A stretch of 64,000 nt of DNA from Micavibrio_A sp040381535 (GCA_040381535.1 JBEIHF010000004.1:1-64000); one strand, 5' to 3'; numbered from the stretch's first letter, positions 34,939 through 44,154 are shown. Notes: generated by a model from the sequence alone, not told the origin. Numbers and translations: made by a program.

Positions 34939-35880
34939 TCATGTGAGGTTTTGGCCTGCGGCAATATATCCGCCGCGAATAGCCTCTCCGATGCTCATCG
35001 GTTTTTTGCTTTCGGGTTGCACGGCCTCGAGCTTAAGGGTTGTGCCTTCGCCGCATGCAACCAAACCGTCTTCATCGAGAACGCTCCCCGCAGGTTTGTC
35101 TGATTTCATCGGCATGACGACGGCCTCGAGAATTTTCACGCGGCGCCCCTTGCCGCTTTCACACCAGGTGCCGGGCCATGGATTGAGGGCGCGGATTTGG
35201 CGATCTATATAAGGCGCATCCGCGTCCCAATCGATGCGGCCTTCTTCTTTTTTGAGCATCTTGGCATAGGTCGCGCCTTCATCAGGCTGGGGGGCGACGG
35301 TGAGTTCACCCTTGGTCGCCAGTTCTTCCACCACTTCGGCGATCAGAGAGCCGCCCATGGCCGATAAAAAATCATGTAAGGATTCCGATGTGGTTGCGGG
35401 GCGGATGGGCACGGCTTTCTTTTTGATCATCGCGCCTGTGTCGAGGCCCACATCCATTTGCATGATGGTGATGCCGGTTTCGATATCGCCCGCTAATATC
35501 GCGCGCTGAATCGGCGCGGCGCCGCGCCAGCGCGGAAGCAAAGATGCATGGATGTTTATACAACCATATTTGGGTTCATCGAGAATGGCCTTTGGTAATA
35601 TCAGGCCGTAAGCGGCTACAATCGCGACATCGAGTTCGAGTGCCATGAAAGAAGCTATATCTTCGTCTTTTTTAAAATTGATTGGGGTGCGCACTTCGAT
35701 CTTGGCGGCCTTGGCGGCTTCGTGCACCGGTGATTCCTGCACATGCTGTCCTCTGCCCTTGGGCCTTGGCGGCTGGGAATACACACAGACGACTTTGTGG
35801 CGCGAAGAGATCAAGGCTTTCAACGCGGGAACCGCGAAATCGGGCGTGCCCATAAAGGCGATGCGGAGTTGCTTGCTCAA
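34939..35880 (-). CDS. fmt: Methionyl-tRNA formyltransferase
   Basis: 313 aa. Formylates initiator Met-tRNA. FMGTPDFAVPALKALI at the N-terminus, the catalytic INIHASLLPRWRGAAPIQRAI with Asn-His and the downstream Asp in QMDVGLDTGAMI, then the C-terminal tRNA-binding domain (IRALNPWPGTWC). Lies 9 bases after def, the classic def-fmt pair. Confidence 0.97.
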   Translation of the reverse strand: MSKQLRIAFMGTPDFAVPALKALISSRHKVVCVYSQPPRPKGRGQHVQESPVHEAAKAAKIEVRTPINFKKDEDIASFMALELDVAIVAAYGLILPKAILDEPKYGCINIHASLLPRWRGAAPIQRAILAGDIETGITIMQMDVGLDTGAMIKKKAVPIRPATTSESLHDFLSAMGGSLIAEVVEELATKGELTVAPQPDEGATYAKMLKKEEGRIDWDADAPYIDRQIRALNPWPGTWCESGKGRRVKILEAVVMPMKSDKPAGSVLDEDGLVACGEGTTLKLEAVQPESKKPMSIGEAIRGGYIAAGQNLT

Positions 35881-35889
35881 ATAAAAGTC

Positions 35890-36429
35890 CTACAACGCGT
35901 CGGAATCCTGTTCGGAATCTTTTTGCGCCTTTTTGAATTTCTTAATTATCATGTTGCGTTTCAACGTCGATAAGTGGTCGATGAACAAAATACCGTTCAG
36001 ATGGTCGATCTCATGTTGGACGCAGTGCGAGCCTAGGCCTGTGAATTCTTCTTCTTTCACCTTGCCGTCATAGCCCAGAAATTTCACGCGCACAGAGAGT
36101 GGGCGTTCCACTTCGGCGAATTGACCCGGAATGGAAAGACATCCTTCTTCCCAAATACTGGGTTCTTCCGAGTGCCAGATAATTTGCGGATTGACCATGA
36201 AGATGGGCTGACGCGACGCCTTGTCGTCTTCGCGCTGCGCGATATCCATGACCAGAACGCGGTTGAGTACGCTCACCTGATTGGCGGCGAGGCCGATGCC
36301 CGGCGCGGCATACATAGCCTCCAGCATCTTATCGAGCTGTTTACGCAACGCGTCATCGACCGTGCCAACTTCCTTTGCCACCTGTTTCAGGACAGGATCA
36401 GGAATTTTAATGATTTCGTACTTATCCAT
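35890..36429 (-). CDS. def: Peptide deformylase
   Basis: 179 aa. Removes the N-formyl group from new proteins. All three motifs present: GIGLAANQVSVLNRV, EEGCLSIPG (metal Cys) and QHEIDHLNGILFIDHLS (HExxH). Its start overlaps the rmuC stop by eight bases. Confidence 0.97.
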   Translation of the reverse strand: MDKYEIIKIPDPVLKQVAKEVGTVDDALRKQLDKMLEAMYAAPGIGLAANQVSVLNRVLVMDIAQREDDKASRQPIFMVNPQIIWHSEEPSIWEEGCLSIPGQFAEVERPLSVRVKFLGYDGKVKEEEFTGLGSHCVQHEIDHLNGILFIDHLSTLKRNMIIKKFKKAQKDSEQDSDAL

Positions 36430-37666
36430 GGGAGATTTTATTGCCCGAAAAATCGTCGCCGTCTACCCCTGAATCATCGGAAAATGAAAAGGTTTTGGGC
36501 GTTTTTTCGAGCGGAACCACATCCAAGAGCGCAGAATTCTGGTTCCCGGAGTGAAGTTCGGTGAATTTGCGGGCGGCGGGCAGGACGCGGGAATTCATCG
36601 AACCCACAGCATCGTCATAACTGCTGAAAGCCGCATTCAGGCCTTTGCCGATTTTTACGAAATGTTCGGAGAATTTGGTAAAGCGTTTGTGCAGTTCCGC
36701 ACCCAGCGCCGCGACTTCCATTGCGTTCTTGGCCATTTCCACCTGACGCCAAGAAAGACCGACCACGCGGAGCAAAGAGATTATTAGCGTCGGGGATGCG
36801 ATCACGACATTGTTGTCGGCGGCAAAATCCACAATGGTCGGATCGGATTGCAAGGTTGCGCTGAACACGACTTCGGATGGCAGGAACAAAATCACGAAAT
36901 CGGAGCCTGCGATATTTTCCTGATAGGATCTGGCCCCCAGTGCCTTCACATGCGCCCGTACGGCTTTGGCCATATCGGATTTTATAGAGGTAATTTCGGC
37001 ATCAGACAAATCATCATCGAGGCGCGCGATATAAGGGCTGATCGGCGCTTTGGAATCGATGGCGATTTTAAAACCGTCATGTAGATTGATGATTACGTCG
37101 GGACGCCCGCCGCCTTCAATGGCGGTTTGGGTTTGGTAATGCAGGCCTTTTTGTAGATTGGCCTTGTCCAGAATGGCTTCGAGAATGAATTCTCCCCATT
37201 TGCCTTGCGCGGAAGGATTGCGCAGAACACCCGTGAGTTTGGATGTTTCCTTGTGCAGGTTTTGCAGATCTTGACGGATCGCTTTGTCCGTGCCTTGCAA
37301 TTGTTGCACGATGGAATTCATCTTTTCGAGATTCTTCTCGACAGGCTTGACCATCTTTTCGATTTCGAGCGTACGTTTTTCCAAATCATGCGCGCCGTCT
37401 TTTTGAGCGGATTTGAGTTTTTCGCCTGCCAATGTAAGGAAGCTTTCCGTATTCGATTTGAGCGCCTCTTGCGCCAGCAATTTGAATTGATCGCCCAATG
37501 CCGCGCGCTCTGATTCGAGCTTTGCGGACAGGGATGCGTTTTCGCGCGAGGCCGCTGCCACCTTCAACCCGAAAATCAGGGCGGTAATGGCAGCACCCAC
37601 CAAAAACCCCGCAATAAGGGATGTGGGATCGAGCACAACTTCCTGTAACGATAAATTATTATTCAT
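36422..37666 (-). CDS. rmuC: DNA recombination protein RmuC
   Basis: 414 aa. N-terminal membrane anchor (LIAGFLVGAAITALIFGLKVA), a long coiled coil to about residue 140, then the PD-(D/E)XK-like nuclease core (QGKWGEFILEAILDKANL, GGGRPDVIINLHDGFKIAIDSKAP). ATG 37666 is the natural start; the frame continues upstream without coding character, against the divergent gene. Role: limits recombination at inverted repeats. Confidence 0.92.
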   Translation of the reverse strand: MNNNLSLQEVVLDPTSLIAGFLVGAAITALIFGLKVAAASRENASLSAKLESERAALGDQFKLLAQEALKSNTESFLTLAGEKLKSAQKDGAHDLEKRTLEIEKMVKPVEKNLEKMNSIVQQLQGTDKAIRQDLQNLHKETSKLTGVLRNPSAQGKWGEFILEAILDKANLQKGLHYQTQTAIEGGGRPDVIINLHDGFKIAIDSKAPISPYIARLDDDLSDAEITSIKSDMAKAVRAHVKALGARSYQENIAGSDFVILFLPSEVVFSATLQSDPTIVDFAADNNVVIASPTLIISLLRVVGLSWRQVEMAKNAMEVAALGAELHKRFTKFSEHFVKIGKGLNAAFSSYDDAVGSMNSRVLPAARKFTELHSGNQNSALLDVVPLEKTPKTFSFSDDSGVDGDDFSGNKISHG

Positions 37667-37723
37667 GATAAAATGAAGATTAGAGCAGTTTTGGACCCCA
37701 GCCAACGGAATTCTGACAAACAC

Positions 37724-38398
37724 ATGAAAAACCAAGAATCCGGCAATGCCATGATCTATATCCTGATCGCCATCGCCCTTTTGGGCGCGCTGACCATGGT
37801 TTTGGCGCGCGGTTCCAACGAAGGGGGAAATGACCTTACCGCGGATCAGGCCGAGTTGATGACCACCCAAATGACGGCAAAGTCCGGTGTCGCCAAAAAC
37901 GCCGTGGACCAGATGATGATGTCGGGCACGAGTGTGAGCGCGCTGGATTTCGTGACGCCCAACGTGGCCAGTTTTGACGCCGCCCCTCACTATAACAAAA
38001 TATTCCACCCCGACGGCGGCGGGCTTTCGCTCGATTCAGACGACATCAAACTTTTTACGGGAACGGATACGGCACCCACGCCGGGATGGTATATGGGCCG
38101 TTTCAACAATATCGAATGGACAGCCACGACCGCGAACGATGTCGTTCTGGCCGCGCATGACATCAGCCAAGCAGTTTGTGCCAACATCAACAAAAAGATC
38201 ACGGGCACCACCACCATTCCTGTTCTGCTAGGAACGGGCGACCCCGCGACCTATTTCGTAAACAACAGTTTCGGAGGCCCCGCTAATGCGAATTTGACAA
38301 TCGCAATATGCGCGGCATGCCAAGGCCATCCCGCGCTGTGCGTTTCCAACACAGGCGCGACACAGTTCACCTATTACAGTATTATTTCAGGGCAATAA
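37724..38398 (+). CDS. Pilin-like exported protein, unknown
   Basis: 224 aa. After a short polar head (MKNQESGNA) comes a hydrophobic helix MIYILIAIALLGALTMVLA and a globular part with two Cys pairs near the end (CAACQGHPALC). Layout resembles type IV/II pseudopilins, where a prepilin peptidase cuts after Gly; however the usual Glu5 is missing, so this is tentative. Start at 37724 fits the helix; an earlier ATG at 37673 adds an atypical stretch. Divergent from rmuC, convergent with engB (17-base overlap of ends). Confidence 0.6.
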   Translation: MKNQESGNAMIYILIAIALLGALTMVLARGSNEGGNDLTADQAELMTTQMTAKSGVAKNAVDQMMMSGTSVSALDFVTPNVASFDAAPHYNKIFHPDGGGLSLDSDDIKLFTGTDTAPTPGWYMGRFNNIEWTATTANDVVLAAHDISQAVCANINKKITGTTTIPVLLGTGDPATYFVNNSFGGPANANLTIAICAACQGHPALCVSNTGATQFTYYSIISGQ

Positions 38399-39011
38399 GC
38401 CCTGCGCGCAAATCTTCAAGGCCGATATTTTTATCCGCGCTCGTGGTGTAGATAAACGGATAGGCGGCAGGATGTTTGGCGAGCACATCTATCGTTTGCC
38501 GTGATATCTCTTCTAGTTCTTTCTTCGAAGCTTTGTCGGCCTTGGTCAGAACTATGCGGTAATTCACCGCAGCCTTGTCCAGCATCCCCATCAAATGAAG
38601 ATCGGTTTCCTTGAACCCGTGGCGGGAATCAATAAGCACAAGAACGGTCTTTAAATTCGGGCGACCCTGCAGATATTGAAAGATAAGCGAATCCCAATTG
38701 TCGCGCACTTTTTTGGCAACCTGCGCGTAGCCGTAGCCCGGCATGTCGACAAGAAACATGACATTCGCGAGATTGAAAAAGTTCAATTGTTGGGTGCGGC
38801 CCGGCGTGTTCGACGTGCGCGCCAGCGTGTTGCGCCCCGTAAGCGCATTAACCAAGGATGATTTGCCCACATTGGAACGCCCTGCGAAGGCGATTTCGGC
38901 CATTACGGGTTCGGGGATTTGCGATAGGTCCGCCGCGCCCCACACAAAATCACACGGGCCTGCAAATACACGCCGTGCCTGTTCGATTTGCTCCGGCGTG
39001 AATTCTTCCAT
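38382..39011 (-). CDS. engB: Ribosome biogenesis GTP-binding protein EngB/YsxC
   Basis: 209 aa. Small GTPase for large-subunit assembly: G1 GRSNVGKSSLVNAL, G3 VDMPGYGYAQVAKK, G4 TKADKASKKE, G5 near TTSADKNIG. Its first base overlaps the yidC stop, as is common for yidC-engB operons. Confidence 0.96.
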   Translation of the reverse strand: MEEFTPEQIEQARRVFAGPCDFVWGAADLSQIPEPVMAEIAFAGRSNVGKSSLVNALTGRNTLARTSNTPGRTQQLNFFNLANVMFLVDMPGYGYAQVAKKVRDNWDSLIFQYLQGRPNLKTVLVLIDSRHGFKETDLHLMGMLDKAAVNYRIVLTKADKASKKELEEISRQTIDVLAKHPAAYPFIYTTSADKNIGLEDLRAGLIALK

Positions 39012-40888
39012 TATTTTTTCTTTTTCTTTTTGGGCTTGGGCGGAGAAATTTCCTTGGCCGTGCCTTCGATGGCCTCTTCGATATCATGTTCGACCATTTC
39101 AAGACTAGGGTGCACGGAAGGCCCTTCGGCGATTTCCTTTTCCAGCTTTTTCTTATCTTTGCCTTTGCTGAACAGATGGATGGGAACGCCCATCGATTTC
39201 ATGATCACGCATTGCTGTATCACGCCCAGTGCGGAGCTGACGGTCCAATACACGACCAGACCACTGGCGAAGCCCGCCATGATATAGGTCATGAAATACG
39301 GCATCATCTGCACGAATTTTGCCTGTATCGGATCTTCGGGCGGCGGGGAAACGTTGCGTTGAATGATCATGGCGAGCAGCATCAGGCAGGGCCATACACC
39401 GACCAGCAGGAACGAAGGAACATCATAGGGGAGAACGCCGAACAGGTTGAAAACGCTGGTCGGGTCTTTGGCGGACAAATCCTGAATCCAGCCAAAAAAC
39501 GGCGCGTGGCGCATTTCGATCGTGTTAGACAAAACCTTGTATAGCGCAAAAAAGATCGGAATCTGGATCAAGATCGGCACGCAGCCCGCCATCGGGTTGA
39601 CGTCATGCTTTTGATACAACTTGACCAGCTCTTCCTGCAATCTTTTCTTATCGTCCTTGTATTCGTGACGGATCGTGTACATTTCCGGCGAAACCTTGTT
39701 CAGCTTCGCAAAGGATTTATAAGACACTTGTGTTAAAGGGAAAGCCAGAAGACGTAAAATACAGGTGAAGATAACGATGGCTATGCCGAAATTGCCGACG
39801 AGGCCGTAGATAAGATTGATGGCAAGGAAGAAGGGTTTCGTCAGAAAATAAAACCATCCGAAGTCTACCGCGAGATCAAAGTGCGGAATGCCCCATTCTT
39901 TTTCATACTTTTCCAGTTTATCGAGTTTCTTGGGACCTGAAAAAACATCCACTTTGTAGGTGGTGCTTTCGCCAACTTTTACCGTGCGCAGCGAACCCGT
40001 GATATCGGATTGATAACGGTCTTTGGTTTGTTCGTTCACCGCAGGCGATGCCACGAAACGGAATTTTGAGGCCTGCGCCTGGTCGGCAGGGGCCAACGCG
40101 GTGAGCCAGTATTTGCCCGTCGTGCCGATCCAGCCTTTTTGCGCATCGAAAATTTCTTCGCGCTTGTCTTCAAAATCTTTATAGCTGCGTTCTTCGAGCT
40201 TATCTTCGAAATAACCCAGCGGGCCTTCATGAGCAACGCCAGCATTCAAATAGTCTTCGGGTTTGCCGTGTTCTGTGACCAATGCGTAAGGAGATACCGT
40301 GATATCCGATTCGCTGTTGTTGACGATTTTGTTTTCGATAGTAAAGGCAGAGAAATCATCCACCGTGAAGGTTTTTTCGAATTCGATACCTCCGACAGAG
40401 GCCGCAATCGTAAGCGGTTTTCCCGGGGCCAAAACATCGCCTGATTTCAAGTTCCATAGCGTGGAAGAATCAGGAACGCCTGCATTACCCGTCCAGCCCG
40501 TTTCCACATAGCGCGGGAACGGCGTTTGCGCGGGCGAGAGAACTTTGACGCGTTCTGTCTTTTCAACCGTCTTGTAATAATTTTTCAGTTCCAGATCGTC
40601 GAGACGTCCGCCTTTTAAATTGATGGAGCCATCCATGATGTCGTTGTTGAATTTCACACGCGATGTCGCGGCAATCATTTCCGCACGCGGTTTGACAACT
40701 GCGGTATCGAGAATTTCGGCGGGCGCGGAGGCTGCAACTTTTTGCGCATGAATGGCGGCCGCTTTCATTGCTTCGGCATTGGGGCGAGCGATGAAATGAT
40801 CGTAGCTGAGCCACATCATGATCGAAATCGCAGCGAAGATGATCAGGTTCCGGATGTCTTGCGGATGCATTTGATCACGTTGTTGCAT
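39011..40888 (-). CDS. yidC: Membrane protein insertase YidC
   Basis: 625 aa. N-terminal membrane segment (LIIFAAISIMMWLSY), large periplasmic domain, then the conserved insertase core: FGIAIVIFTCILRLLAFPLT, KYQKHDVNPMAGC-like loop and three further membrane helices. The C-terminus is a lysine-rich tail (KPKKKKKK) fit to bind the ribosome. Shares one base with the yidD stop. Confidence 0.97.
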   Translation of the reverse strand: MQQRDQMHPQDIRNLIIFAAISIMMWLSYDHFIARPNAEAMKAAAIHAQKVAASAPAEILDTAVVKPRAEMIAATSRVKFNNDIMDGSINLKGGRLDDLELKNYYKTVEKTERVKVLSPAQTPFPRYVETGWTGNAGVPDSSTLWNLKSGDVLAPGKPLTIAASVGGIEFEKTFTVDDFSAFTIENKIVNNSESDITVSPYALVTEHGKPEDYLNAGVAHEGPLGYFEDKLEERSYKDFEDKREEIFDAQKGWIGTTGKYWLTALAPADQAQASKFRFVASPAVNEQTKDRYQSDITGSLRTVKVGESTTYKVDVFSGPKKLDKLEKYEKEWGIPHFDLAVDFGWFYFLTKPFFLAINLIYGLVGNFGIAIVIFTCILRLLAFPLTQVSYKSFAKLNKVSPEMYTIRHEYKDDKKRLQEELVKLYQKHDVNPMAGCVPILIQIPIFFALYKVLSNTIEMRHAPFFGWIQDLSAKDPTSVFNLFGVLPYDVPSFLLVGVWPCLMLLAMIIQRNVSPPPEDPIQAKFVQMMPYFMTYIMAGFASGLVVYWTVSSALGVIQQCVIMKSMGVPIHLFSKGKDKKKLEKEIAEGPSVHPSLEMVEHDIEEAIEGTAKEISPPKPKKKKKK

Positions 40889-41193
40889 TAATTTTGTCTT
40901 TCTTGTTTTTGCGTCTGTTTTTGCGCTTTGTTTTGAATACCGCGTTTATAGCCGATGATCCCTGCCCAATCAATGCTGGGTGGCACTTCATCGACCATGG
41001 GGCCTTTGTAATAGGGATGGCAGCGAATTAGCCGTTTTATGGCCATCACGGAGCCTTTCAACGCACCGTGATTTTCTATCGCCTGATGGGCGTAAACAGA
41101 GCATGTGGGGTGAAAACGACAATTGGGCCCCGTCAGCGGCGATATGGCCCACGCGTAAATTTTGATGAGACCTTGCAGCACGGATTTAAGCAT
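40888..41193 (-). CDS. yidD: Membrane protein insertion efficiency factor YidD
   Basis: 101 aa. Family core IKIYAWAISPLTGPNCRFHPTCSVYAHQAIENHGALKG and IKRLIRCHPYYKGP, shown here in parts. Sits between rnpA and yidC as in most bacteria, overlapping rnpA by eight bases. Confidence 0.95.
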   Translation of the reverse strand: MLKSVLQGLIKIYAWAISPLTGPNCRFHPTCSVYAHQAIENHGALKGSVMAIKRLIRCHPYYKGPMVDEVPPSIDWAGIIGYKRGIQNKAQKQTQKQERQN

Positions 41194-41569
41194 CGATCCC
41201 GTAGCCGGTTTTATCGAGGCACCAGATCAGGTCTTTTTCCATCTGCGTGTAAAGGCGCGTTGCCGCCCCTTCCCGTGCGATCAGGATATAATCCGTACCC
41301 GCCTTGGCATGGAACGGCAGAACATCCGAGCAAAGCGCGCGCAGTCGTCGTTTCATGCGGTTTCTTTTGACAGCGGATTTTTCAAGGCGTTTGGTGACGG
41401 TAATGCCGAAACGGCTTTTTTCTAGGCCGTTGGGCGATGCCAAAAATGTAAAGCCCTTTGCCACCCATTTGTCCGCACCCGTGCCCAGACGCAAAAAATC
41501 GGACCGCTTTTGAAGACGGTCCAACTTTTCTAATTCTTCTTTTTTGGCTTTCATTGGTTTAGCCCTCAT
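41186..41569 (-). CDS. rnpA: Ribonuclease P protein component
   Basis: 127 aa, basic. RFGITVTKRLEKSAVKRNRMKRRLRAL carries the RNR motif that binds the RNase P RNA (quoted region about residues 74-100; RNRMKRRLR is the core). Follows rpmH in the standard rpmH-rnpA-yidD-yidC order. Confidence 0.94.
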   Translation of the reverse strand: MRAKPMKAKKEELEKLDRLQKRSDFLRLGTGADKWVAKGFTFLASPNGLEKSRFGITVTKRLEKSAVKRNRMKRRLRALCSDVLPFHAKAGTDYILIAREGAATRLYTQMEKDLIWCLDKTGYGIDA

Positions 41570-41593
41570 AAAAAGGGTCTAAAACCCGCGAAA

Positions 41594-41728
41594 TTAAGCG
41601 CTCAGGCGCTTGCGGCCTTTCGCACGGCGGCGGGCCAGAACCTGACGGCCGTCAACAGTGGCCATGCGGGCACGGAAACCGTGGCGGCGGGCGCGAACGA
41701 GGCGGCTGGGTTGGAATGTGCGTTTCAT
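41594..41728 (-). CDS. rpmH: 50S ribosomal protein L34
   Basis: 44 aa. MKRTFQPSRLVRARRHGFRAR is the L34 start (first ten residues diagnostic), ending RRRAKGRKRLSA. ATG 41728 with AGGATTT ahead. First gene of the ribosomal/insertase operon. Confidence 0.97.
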   Translation of the reverse strand: MKRTFQPSRLVRARRHGFRARMATVDGRQVLARRRAKGRKRLSA

Positions 41729-41773
41729 CGGTAAATCCTTGGTTTTTTCTATATTTCTTGAATTTCGGAGGCT

Positions 41774-41802
41774 GTTTTAACCCAAGGGCCCTCGATTGTC
41801 AA
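41774..41802 (-). promoter_or_regulatory. Sigma-70-type promoter for rpmH
   Basis: On the minus strand TTGACA (41797-41802) and TAAAAC (41774-41779) are separated by 17 bases, about 45 bases before rpmH. The -35 is perfect, the -10 matches 4 of 6. Confidence 0.55.
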
Positions 41803-41935
41803 TTTTTCTTGCGATTCGGGCCCCAGCCCCTCATATTATCCATAGACGCGCTTGATTTTCAGGTACTTACCTGTGCTATGATAGAGGCCGACAACGCCCT
41901 TCTCCGGGGCCTTTTTACTAGGATTTCGAAGACGT

Positions 41936-42556
41936 ATGTATCAAGACAATAACTGGATCCCCGTAACGGGCGAAGAACTGGCCGGATTTTTGGAACAGGT
42001 CAACCCGATCGGCGGCAAGCATAAGGTCAACCCTGCTTCGACCAAAGTCGACTACCGTATGCTGCCCTTTTACGACAACGTGGTCATGATCCGCATTAAG
42101 GACCCCGCATGGTCTCCTTCGAACCTCTACATCTATTACTTAAGCGACCAAGGCAAGCTGTACTGGCTTAACGGTTCCTCCCCGCCCATCCACGAATGCA
42201 ACGCAAAAGCACCCGTCAAGATTACGGATGATAATGTTTTGGAATATTTGCGTTTCTTTTGTTTCTACGTGCGCGGCGACGAAGGCCCGTTCCTGATCGC
42301 GGAAACGTCCGACGATCCATATATCCCCAAAAACCTCGACGACCGCACAAAGTCCGTCATCGAAGGCACTATTCGCCCGGCGTCATACGAGGGCAAGAAT
42401 GCCGAAGGCCATTTCCTGTGCGACGCCGTGGTCTATTATTCAAACGCCCTGTTTATCGCGAATTTCGCTGTCGAACCCGGCGGTATGATCCGGATGCTCG
42501 ACGACCAACCGATCGCCACCGATCTGGCCGTGAAGGTCGACGCGCCCGTTGCCTAA
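41936..42556 (+). CDS. Unknown protein beside the type IVB secretion locus
   Basis: 206 aa, soluble, no signal peptide. Contains VDYRMLPFYDNVVMIRIKDPAW, LYIYYLSDQGKLYWLNGSS, EYLRFFCFYVRGDEGPFLIAE (parts) and HFLCDAVVYYSNALF: beta-rich with many aromatic residues. I recognise no family. It lies 123 bases upstream of the IcmC-like gene on the same strand, but a promoter-like region lies between, so a shared role is only a possibility. Confidence 0.65.
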   Translation: MYQDNNWIPVTGEELAGFLEQVNPIGGKHKVNPASTKVDYRMLPFYDNVVMIRIKDPAWSPSNLYIYYLSDQGKLYWLNGSSPPIHECNAKAPVKITDDNVLEYLRFFCFYVRGDEGPFLIAETSDDPYIPKNLDDRTKSVIEGTIRPASYEGKNAEGHFLCDAVVYYSNALFIANFAVEPGGMIRMLDDQPIATDLAVKVDAPVA

Positions 42557-42643
42557 AATTTTGGTAAATAAAGAGTAAATTTTCCTGTTTCTGCTGCTCC
42601 TTAGGGGACATTAGCCAAATTTTCATTCGGCCATGCCACTATG

Positions 42644-42660
42644 ATATACTTTTAGTATAT
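42644..42660 (+). promoter_or_regulatory. Inverted repeat with TATACT -10-like box before the IcmC-like gene
   Basis: ATATACT (42644-42650) and AGTATAT (42654-42660) form a perfect 7-bp dyad with 3 bases between, 20 bases ahead of the start codon. TATACT may be the -10 hexamer. A related sequence, TAGTATACTA, lies at 49188-49197 before icmB. Confidence 0.4.
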
Positions 42661-42679
42661 AGCTGAAGGCTTGGGGTCT

Positions 42680-43678
42680 ATGGTTCAAAAAAGTAAGAAT
42701 TTCTTATTGTTCTTTTCCGTTTTAGTGATGACACAATTTGCGTGGATCATCGATGCGCTTGCGCAGGTAAACGGCGGTGGGACTCCCGCAGCTGGCCCCG
42801 CTCGTGCGGAAACCACGGATGCATGCGGCGCCGATACGATGGGCGGTATCATCAATTGTGTGCGTGAAGGCACGGCGGATAATCTGATCGCTGTCATGGA
42901 AGGTGGCGCTTATGCGCTTGGTCTTTTGTTCGGCGTAACCGGTATCATCAAATTAAAGAACCACGTCGAAAGCCCCAACAATGTTCCGCTTTCGGATTCC
43001 ATGAAACGTTTCGCCGCAGGCGGCGCGCTTTTCGCGCTTGGTTTCTTGCGCGAGGTTTTCGAAAACACCATCACGAACAACCAAGCTTCGGGTTATGACA
43101 AAACCGGCTTTAACGGAGATGTCGGCGATGGACTTGGCCTGGACGGCATGCTGGTCGCGATGATGCAGGATATCTTCGCGCCGTTGCAGCTTATCTTCGC
43201 ATCCTTCGGTTACGTCGCTGGTATTATGCTTATGCTAATCGGTATTTCACGCCTTTTGAAATCCGAGCAGGAAGGCCCGCGCGGCCCCGCCGGAATCGGC
43301 ACCATCATGACATTCTTGATGGCGGCCTGCCTGTTCTCTTTGAATACACTCAGCTCTCACCTCACGGAAACAATGTTCCTCGACGGTACATTTAAAACGA
43401 ACGGTACTCTGCAATACGCGGACGGTCTGGGCGATTCCGTAGGACATGCCCACGCGGTTATTTCTTCGATCATCGCATTCGGTATCATCATCGGATGGGT
43501 CAGTATTATCCGCGGTCTCTTCATCATCCGCGGCGTGTCGGAGGGCGGCGGTAACGCGTCCATGATGGCGGCGATTACGCACCTGATAGGCGGGGTATTA
43601 GCCCTGAACCTCGGCAGCGTGGTCATGGCGGTCCAGAACACGCTCGGTATCACGCAATACGGGATCATATTCCAATAG
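42680..43678 (+). CDS. icmC: IcmC/DotE-like type IVB secretion inner-membrane protein
   Basis: 332 aa. Cleavable or anchoring N-terminal segment (FLLFFSVLVMTQFAWIIDALA), then several membrane helices. Motifs of the IcmC/IcmD/TraQ-TraR group appear: GVTGIIKLKNHVESPNNVPL (about 97-116), a second weaker copy with RLLKSEQEGPRGPAG, and the C-terminal GNASMMAAITHLIGGVLALNL with NTLGI that marks IcmC/DotE. It is longer than the about 190-aa Legionella IcmC, as if an IcmD-like half were fused to an IcmC half. Start at ATG 42680 (GAAGG upstream); TTG 42671 is in frame. It is on the opposite strand from the other icm genes and ends in a strong terminator. Confidence 0.75.
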   Translation: MVQKSKNFLLFFSVLVMTQFAWIIDALAQVNGGGTPAAGPARAETTDACGADTMGGIINCVREGTADNLIAVMEGGAYALGLLFGVTGIIKLKNHVESPNNVPLSDSMKRFAAGGALFALGFLREVFENTITNNQASGYDKTGFNGDVGDGLGLDGMLVAMMQDIFAPLQLIFASFGYVAGIMLMLIGISRLLKSEQEGPRGPAGIGTIMTFLMAACLFSLNTLSSHLTETMFLDGTFKTNGTLQYADGLGDSVGHAHAVISSIIAFGIIIGWVSIIRGLFIIRGVSEGGGNASMMAAITHLIGGVLALNLGSVVMAVQNTLGITQYGIIFQ

Positions 43679-43708
43679 ATTTTTTACCTCCCTGGTAAGA
43701 AAACCTAA

Positions 43709-43739
43709 GGGCCGATAGAAATATTGGCCCCTTTTTTTT
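43709..43739 (+). terminator. Rho-independent terminator after the IcmC-like gene
   Basis: GGGCCGATA (43709-43717) pairs with TATTGGCCC (43722-43730; one G-T) around GAAA, then C and eight T. Confidence 0.88.
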
Positions 43740-43815
43740 GTGCCGTTGCCGTCAGCCGCTTTACGAGCAAAGCGTCGAGTCAGCGGAAGAAACTGGAAGA
43801 TAAAATTGCGATAGA

Positions 43816-44154
43816 TTAAAGTGCGTCGTTGCCTTCTTCGCCGGTGCGGATGCGCACGGCGGTGGAAAGATCATAGACGAAGATTTTACCATCGCCGATC
43901 CGGCCCGTGCCTGCAGCGTTTTTGATGGCCTCAATAACTGGTTTTACGAGCTTGTCCGATATGGCCACTTCGACCTTTACCTTGGGCAGAAAATTCACCG
44001 AATATTCGGCGCCGCGGTAGATTTCCGTCTGGCCTTTCTGGCGGCCAAACCCTTTGACTTCCGTCACCGTCAGTCCTTCGACACCCAAAGCCGTCAGCGC
44101 TTCTCGAACATCGTCCAGCTTGAAGGGCTTGATAACCGCCATTACCATTTTCAT
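43816..44154 (-). CDS. glnK: Nitrogen regulatory protein PII (GlnK type)
   Basis: 112 aa. Trimeric sensor of 2-oxoglutarate, ATP/ADP and (by uridylylation) glutamine. MKMVMAVIKPFKLDDVREAL is closer to GlnK than GlnB; the T-loop RGAEYSVNFLP contains the uridylylated Tyr51, and GTGRIGDGKIFV is the nucleotide site. No ammonium transporter gene follows; downstream is the end of the IcmC-like gene on the other strand, so the usual glnK-amtB link is broken here. Confidence 0.93.
   Translation of the reverse strand: MKMVMAVIKPFKLDDVREALTALGVEGLTVTEVKGFGRQKGQTEIYRGAEYSVNFLPKVKVEVAISDKLVKPVIEAIKNAAGTGRIGDGKIFVYDLSTAVRIRTGEEGNDAL

Noticed and set aside
41886..41915. AGGCC/GGCCT stem with T run before the 206-aa gene as an attenuator
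   Set aside because: Only five base pairs with a long loop; too weak to claim.
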